Below, in pieces: positions 15,663 to 19,379 of a stretch of DNA of 19,379 nucleotides. This stretch comes from CAUPWF01 sp036656795 (GTDB lineage Bacteria; Bacillota; Clostridia; Lachnospirales; Lachnospiraceae), in NCBI GenBank assembly GCA_036656795.1, contig JAVXHR010000032.1:1-19379 (forward strand), given 5' to 3'. The notes beneath the pieces were generated by a model, which was given only the letters and a program-made list of their open reading frames with translations, did not search any database and was not told the origin of the DNA. The position numbers and the translations under genes are program-made. The number at the start of each line of letters is the position of its first letter. Positions within the stretch are counted from its first letter, which is position 1.

Positions 15663-16748
15663 CTACACTCTTGTATACAGTTTTTTCAACTCTTGACTTG
15701 CGCTTTCAATTTCATATCCTTTTTCACGACATTGCTGTAAGATAAGTTCTTTATCCTTTCTTACATAATCTGCGTACTCCACTATTTTCTTTGCCCAATT
15801 TTTCGCACTTGCTTCTAAGCTAATAAATACCACATCTTCTGTAATCGCAACCTCTCTTGTTATTGTTGATGCGACAAAACACGGAAGTCCTGCTGCCTGA
15901 GCCTCCACTGCAACCAGTGGCAGTCCTTCAAACAAAGATGGCAATAAGAATGCGTCCATTGCCTGCCACAACTTCGGGACGTCATGTCTTATCCCCAGAA
16001 AACGGACACGATTTGTCAACCCCACTTTTGCAACTTTTTTCATCATTGCTTTTTGAAGGTCTCCCTCTCCTATTAATAATAATATTGCGTTCTCTTGTTG
16101 CTTTGCCAGTTCTTGAAAGGTATCTATTAGAAATGCATGGTTTTTTTGCTCTTCAAAGCGCCCCACATGACCAATCACATATTTTCCTTCTACTCCTAAT
16201 TCTCGTCTCATTTCTGTGCGAATCTGTTCATCATACAGATACTTGGACATGTCTATTGCATTATGAATAATTTGAAATTCCACGCCTTCTGTGTAGAGCC
16301 ATTGGCCTGCAACTTGACTGCATGCACAAAAATCAGTTGCAATCTTACTGATTCTTCTCTTATGAAGTTCATGTAAGACATTCCGAAGTATTCCCGGCGA
16401 TGAGCTATTATGAGAATGGGCTATAATCTTCTTCACTCCGGCTTTCCTTGCCACCTGCAGAGGAACAATATTCGCTGCCGACAACATATTAACATGAACC
16501 GCTGCATAATCTTGTTTCCTAAGAATATCTAACAATTGTCTGCGATATCCCCATGGGTTTTTCTTGATATCTTCTACATAATAGATGTGTCCCCCCATGG
16601 ATTTGATTTCTTCTTCATATGCTAACGTTGAATACATGCATATAAAATCAAATTGAATCCCTTGTTTTACCATTTGCCTATAATAATTCATGACAAAGTT
16701 CTCCACTCCCCCAGGATTATAAGACAAACCTATTTGTAATACTCGCAT
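15663..16748 (-). CDS. GT4 glycosyltransferase (EpsF-like)
   Basis: Retaining GT-B glycosyltransferase of 361 residues. The N-terminus MRVLQIGLSYNPGGVENFV carries the glycine-rich loop of the acceptor domain, and HSHNSS lies at 111-116. The donor domain has GHVGRFEEQKNH at 193-204 (Arg197 and Lys202 for the donor phosphates), LLIGEGDL at 224-231 and the E-x7-E pair E274 and E282 in EGLPLVAVE. It is homologous to the GT4 at 3531-4631 along most of its length and heads the matching GT4-GT2-GT2 block. The ribosome binding site is GGGGGAG, 25 bp after the flippase gene. The donor sugar cannot be inferred. Confidence 0.94.
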   Translation of the reverse strand: MRVLQIGLSYNPGGVENFVMNYYRQMVKQGIQFDFICMYSTLAYEEEIKSMGGHIYYVEDIKKNPWGYRRQLLDILRKQDYAAVHVNMLSAANIVPLQVARKAGVKKIIAHSHNSSSPGILRNVLHELHKRRISKIATDFCACSQVAGQWLYTEGVEFQIIHNAIDMSKYLYDEQIRTEMRRELGVEGKYVIGHVGRFEEQKNHAFLIDTFQELAKQQENAILLLIGEGDLQKAMMKKVAKVGLTNRVRFLGIRHDVPKLWQAMDAFLLPSLFEGLPLVAVEAQAAGLPCFVASTITREVAITEDVVFISLEASAKNWAKKIVEYADYVRKDKELILQQCREKGYEIESASQELKKLYTRV

Positions 16749-16773
16749 TTTTCTCCCCCTTTACCTTCAAACT

Positions 16774-18297
16774 TTACGATTCCGATTTTTTTAACACACC
16801 CTTAATACGGGTCACAAGCATCTTAGCCTCTTTGGGTTCCAATATATAATTCACACCAATTATAATCAAAAGTGCCACTGTTCCGGTAACAATGGCATAG
16901 CCAATCCATTGTGTATACTGTGTCATTGTCTGTGGTACAAGATGCATACCAACCGCAATTAGAATTATCGCAAGTGGTGTATTGACCAATAGCCGTCTCC
17001 AAGTCTTGCTCCCACTATTTTTCACTAACTTTCTGGCATTATATATCATAATCTCAGTGGAACGATATGCATAGGAACATACCGTACCAAATAACACACC
17101 TACCATTCCAAAACGGGCAATCAGCGCTAAGGACACCGTCAGATTAATCACTGCTTCTAGGATTGCCTGTCGCTTTGTTTCTTTAAAATGTCCATATGCG
17201 GCAATAATGGTCAGCCCCGGCACTCGAATATGTTGCAAGAACATATTCGCGGTAAATAGTATGGCTGCCACTGGTCTAATATAATTCGCATCTGTAATAC
17301 CTTTTGTATATACTGAGATAAATGGTAATAATAAAATTCCCATACAAATAGTTGCTACATATAATATCACAAAAAACATATATTCATAATTAGAATAACT
17401 GCAACGCAATGCCTGTTCTTCTTCCTTCGATACTAATTCACCAAATCCCGACGTTAAACTATTAGAAAAAGACTCCAATAAACTGGCCATTGCCGCATTG
17501 ATCATATTATAGATAGAATATACACTGACTTCCAGTAAAGAGCCCCTGCCAAGTAATGCCGTCAACAATACAATATCTGTATTATTAACAACAATTCCCA
17601 CTACTTGGTGTAACAATGCAGCCCCCCTTTGATGCAGTGCTGTAAAATTAGGTTTCTCGTGAAAATCAAGATACCCAAACTTCTTCTTCACATAGTATTT
17701 GATAACAAAAAAACGTAAGATATAGATAATCGTTGCAACGCCCTTAACAATTAATACGTTTACTCCATAGTAGATAAGCATTAATGTAATACCCACATTG
17801 AATAAAAGCCCTACTGACTGAATCGTAGAAATAATATACCCCTGTTGATTGGCTGTTAATAGCACTTTATACTTGCCCACTAAAAAATAATCAACCAACG
17901 TGCTACTTGCCAAGACCAAAATCATACTTCTTATCAATAATGGATCCAACTGTTGGCTTACCATGTATGGATAGAAAAAAGTAAGTGCAAGTACCAATGC
18001 TACAAATAGCATTCCCGACTTATTGTAGTATTGCCTGGTGGCGGATAACACAGAATTGATCTCTTTTGTATCTCGTTGTGCCAGTGGTTTATATAATGCA
18101 ACAATAGAAGCTGTTCCAACTCCTGCCTCTGCTAACCCAAGGTATGCCAAAAATTGGGTAATAGAAGTAACAAGCCCATTAACTCTGGACCCGTAAACTC
18201 CTATAAAGATTCTCGGCAATATAATCCCGGAAAGGCATATAATTACCTGTAATAATATATTCGCAATGATATTGCGTAATGCTTGCTTGCTTCTCAT
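16774..18297 (-). CDS. Wzx-type polysaccharide flippase
   Basis: Polytopic membrane protein of 507 residues of the MOP/Wzx superfamily, expected to move lipid-linked oligosaccharides to the outer face. It starts MRSKQALRNIIANILLQ, followed by about twelve to fourteen hydrophobic segments. VVNNTDIVLLTALLG in the middle is the NN-DI-VLL feature seen in many such exporters. The frame is open to an ATG at 18321, but ATG at 18297 forms an ATGA overlap with the stop of the upstream GT4, and CGAGGA lies just before it, so 18297 is the better start. It differs clearly from the flippase at the left end of the window in N-terminus, length and motifs. This suggests that the two serve different repeat units or different acceptors. 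Confidence 0.93.
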   Translation of the reverse strand: MRSKQALRNIIANILLQVIICLSGIILPRIFIGVYGSRVNGLVTSITQFLAYLGLAEAGVGTASIVALYKPLAQRDTKEINSVLSATRQYYNKSGMLFVALVLALTFFYPYMVSQQLDPLLIRSMILVLASSTLVDYFLVGKYKVLLTANQQGYIISTIQSVGLLFNVGITLMLIYYGVNVLIVKGVATIIYILRFFVIKYYVKKKFGYLDFHEKPNFTALHQRGAALLHQVVGIVVNNTDIVLLTALLGRGSLLEVSVYSIYNMINAAMASLLESFSNSLTSGFGELVSKEEEQALRCSYSNYEYMFFVILYVATICMGILLLPFISVYTKGITDANYIRPVAAILFTANMFLQHIRVPGLTIIAAYGHFKETKRQAILEAVINLTVSLALIARFGMVGVLFGTVCSYAYRSTEIMIYNARKLVKNSGSKTWRRLLVNTPLAIILIAVGMHLVPQTMTQYTQWIGYAIVTGTVALLIIIGVNYILEPKEAKMLVTRIKGVLKKSES

Positions 18298-19379
18298 AAT
18301 TCCTCGATTAAACTTCTCCATTGTGGATAGATGACTTCTTTACGAAACCGTTCCAGATGATACCATGTCTCATTGGAGAATTCTATTCTCTTTGTTCTGT
18401 CACTCATTAACAGGTCTATCTTTTGCGCCATGGTTTCTATCTCATAAGATGGAATCAAGTATCCATTTCTGCCATCATCTATTATTTCTCTAGGTCCGGT
18501 AACCACATCAAAGCTTACCATTGGAAGGCCTAATGCTTTTGCTTCTAATAGCACAAGTGGAAGTCCTTCCCGATATGATGTTAGCACAATCATAGCATAT
18601 TCTTTATACTTTTTATAGACTTCCTTTACATTTCCCATCAATAGCACTTGCTTTTCCAATCCATATTCTATGATTTTTTTTTCAATTTTTTTTCTTTCAT
18701 CTCCATCTCCATAGATATGCCATTGCCAATCTGGGTGCTTTGGCATTACTTCTTTTGCGACTTGCAATAACATCATATGTCCTTTTTCTTCACTTAATCT
18801 CCCCACTGTTAATAAGCGTTTGGACTCTATCTCATAAAGTACTTTTTCTTTTATAATCTTAGGATCAATCCAATTGTAGATAGTACGCATCTTCTTTTTA
18901 CTTATGTGTAGTTTCTTTGTATAATCCTCCTGATTCTGCTTCGTCAATGTAACTACTCGATGAGATATAAGCGCATCCCAGAAACGAAATGCCGTAATAT
19001 CCTTTTTTTCCCATTCATTAATCAGCGCTCCATGATCGCAGTAGACAAATTTAGCTTTTGTCAAAAAACGAACGGGTGACACAATCAGCGCCGGATGGTT
19101 CTCCATTAAAAAAACGACATCAATGTGATGTCTTTTTATAAATAACCGAAAGGGAGTAAATATCTTTTGTATTCGCTCTCTGATTCTGCAATCTTCCTCT
19201 AATTCTGCATAATACATAATTCTATCATCTAATTCATACGCCACTTCTTTTCCTTTTCCAAAGATACCAAAGATAGACACCTCGTAAGTTTCACACAATG
19301 AATTGGCAAGGGTTGCCGTCACTTGCTCAACTCCCCCAAAGACAGACATATCATACTCTACAAAACAAATTTTTTTCAT
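18294..19379 (-). CDS. GT4 glycosyltransferase
   Basis: Retaining GT-B glycosyltransferase of 361 residues. KKICFVEYDMSVFGGVEQV at 2-20 gives the glycine-rich N-terminal loop, CDHGALI lies at 114-120, and the donor site has TVGRLSEEKG at 191-200 (Arg194, Lys199) with the E-x7-E pair E271 and E279 in EGLPLVLLE. The proposed ATG occupies the last three bases of the window. It is a natural family start, but the ribosome binding site and any longer N-terminus lie outside, so the start is unproven. Its stop overlaps the flippase start by 4 bp, which implies translational coupling. Further genes of the same operon, perhaps including the initiating enzyme, probably lie to the right. Confidence 0.92.
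   Translation of the reverse strand: MKKICFVEYDMSVFGGVEQVTATLANSLCETYEVSIFGIFGKGKEVAYELDDRIMYYAELEEDCRIRERIQKIFTPFRLFIKRHHIDVVFLMENHPALIVSPVRFLTKAKFVYCDHGALINEWEKKDITAFRFWDALISHRVVTLTKQNQEDYTKKLHISKKKMRTIYNWIDPKIIKEKVLYEIESKRLLTVGRLSEEKGHMMLLQVAKEVMPKHPDWQWHIYGDGDERKKIEKKIIEYGLEKQVLLMGNVKEVYKKYKEYAMIVLTSYREGLPLVLLEAKALGLPMVSFDVVTGPREIIDDGRNGYLIPSYEIETMAQKIDLLMSDRTKRIEFSNETWYHLERFRKEVIYPQWRSLIEEL

Noticed and set aside
18298..18321. An upstream ATG start for the flippase, giving eight extra residues.
   Set aside because: The internal ATG at 18297 has GAGGA before it and a standard ATGA overlap with the preceding gene.
1..19379. CRISPR arrays, tRNA or rRNA genes, insertion sequences, integrases or phage genes.
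   Set aside because: No regularly spaced repeats, RNA gene signatures, transposase motifs or terminal inverted repeats were seen. Almost all the DNA is taken up by the polysaccharide genes and htrA.

Overview
The window looks like part of a cell-surface polysaccharide locus from a low-GC Gram-positive bacterium, most probably a clostridial (Lachnospiraceae-like) Firmicute. Reasons: AT-rich DNA, strong AGGAGG-type ribosome binding sites before nearly every gene, a LytR-CpsA-Psr (LCP) wall-polymer ligase, a membrane-anchored HtrA, and glycosyltransferases of the EpsF/EpsH/CpsI type common in that group. The genus is an inference from gene content. All 16 genes lie on the minus strand, so transcription runs from right to left. 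They are tightly packed, with two 4-bp ATGA overlaps and most gaps under 40 bp. The only larger gaps are the two that flank htrA (87 and 178 bp). No tRNA, rRNA, CRISPR array, IS element or phage gene was seen.

Upstream half (19379 to 12517): a GT4 glycosyltransferase, a flippase, a second GT4 enzyme, two tandem paralogous GT2 enzymes and a membrane acyltransferase. This set could build, export and acylate a repeat unit, but it has no polymerase and no initiating enzyme inside the window.

Middle (12429 to 11176): htrA, a membrane-anchored trypsin-like protease with a PDZ domain. It appears to be its own transcription unit. Its leader has a perfect 10-bp inverted repeat that contains the ribosome binding site, and just upstream lie several TTTAA-type repeats. 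A hairpin follows the gene.

Downstream half (about 11022 to 1, continuing off the left edge): a well-formed extended -10 promoter, preceded by two 13-bp direct repeats 22 bp apart, drives glf (UDP-galactopyranose mutase), an LCP ligase, a GT4, a GT2, a Wzy-type polymerase, a second GT4, two more GT2 enzymes and a second flippase that runs to the window edge. This is nearly a full Wzx/Wzy-type assembly line for a galactofuranose-containing polymer. The LCP protein suggests that the product is attached to peptidoglycan rather than released.

Both halves contain a GT4-GT2-GT2 block in the same order, with clearly related GT4 enzymes, and each half has its own flippase. The window may therefore hold two related polysaccharide units side by side, separated by htrA. 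No initiating phosphoglycosyltransferase, chain-length regulator or tyrosine kinase is visible, so those must lie outside.
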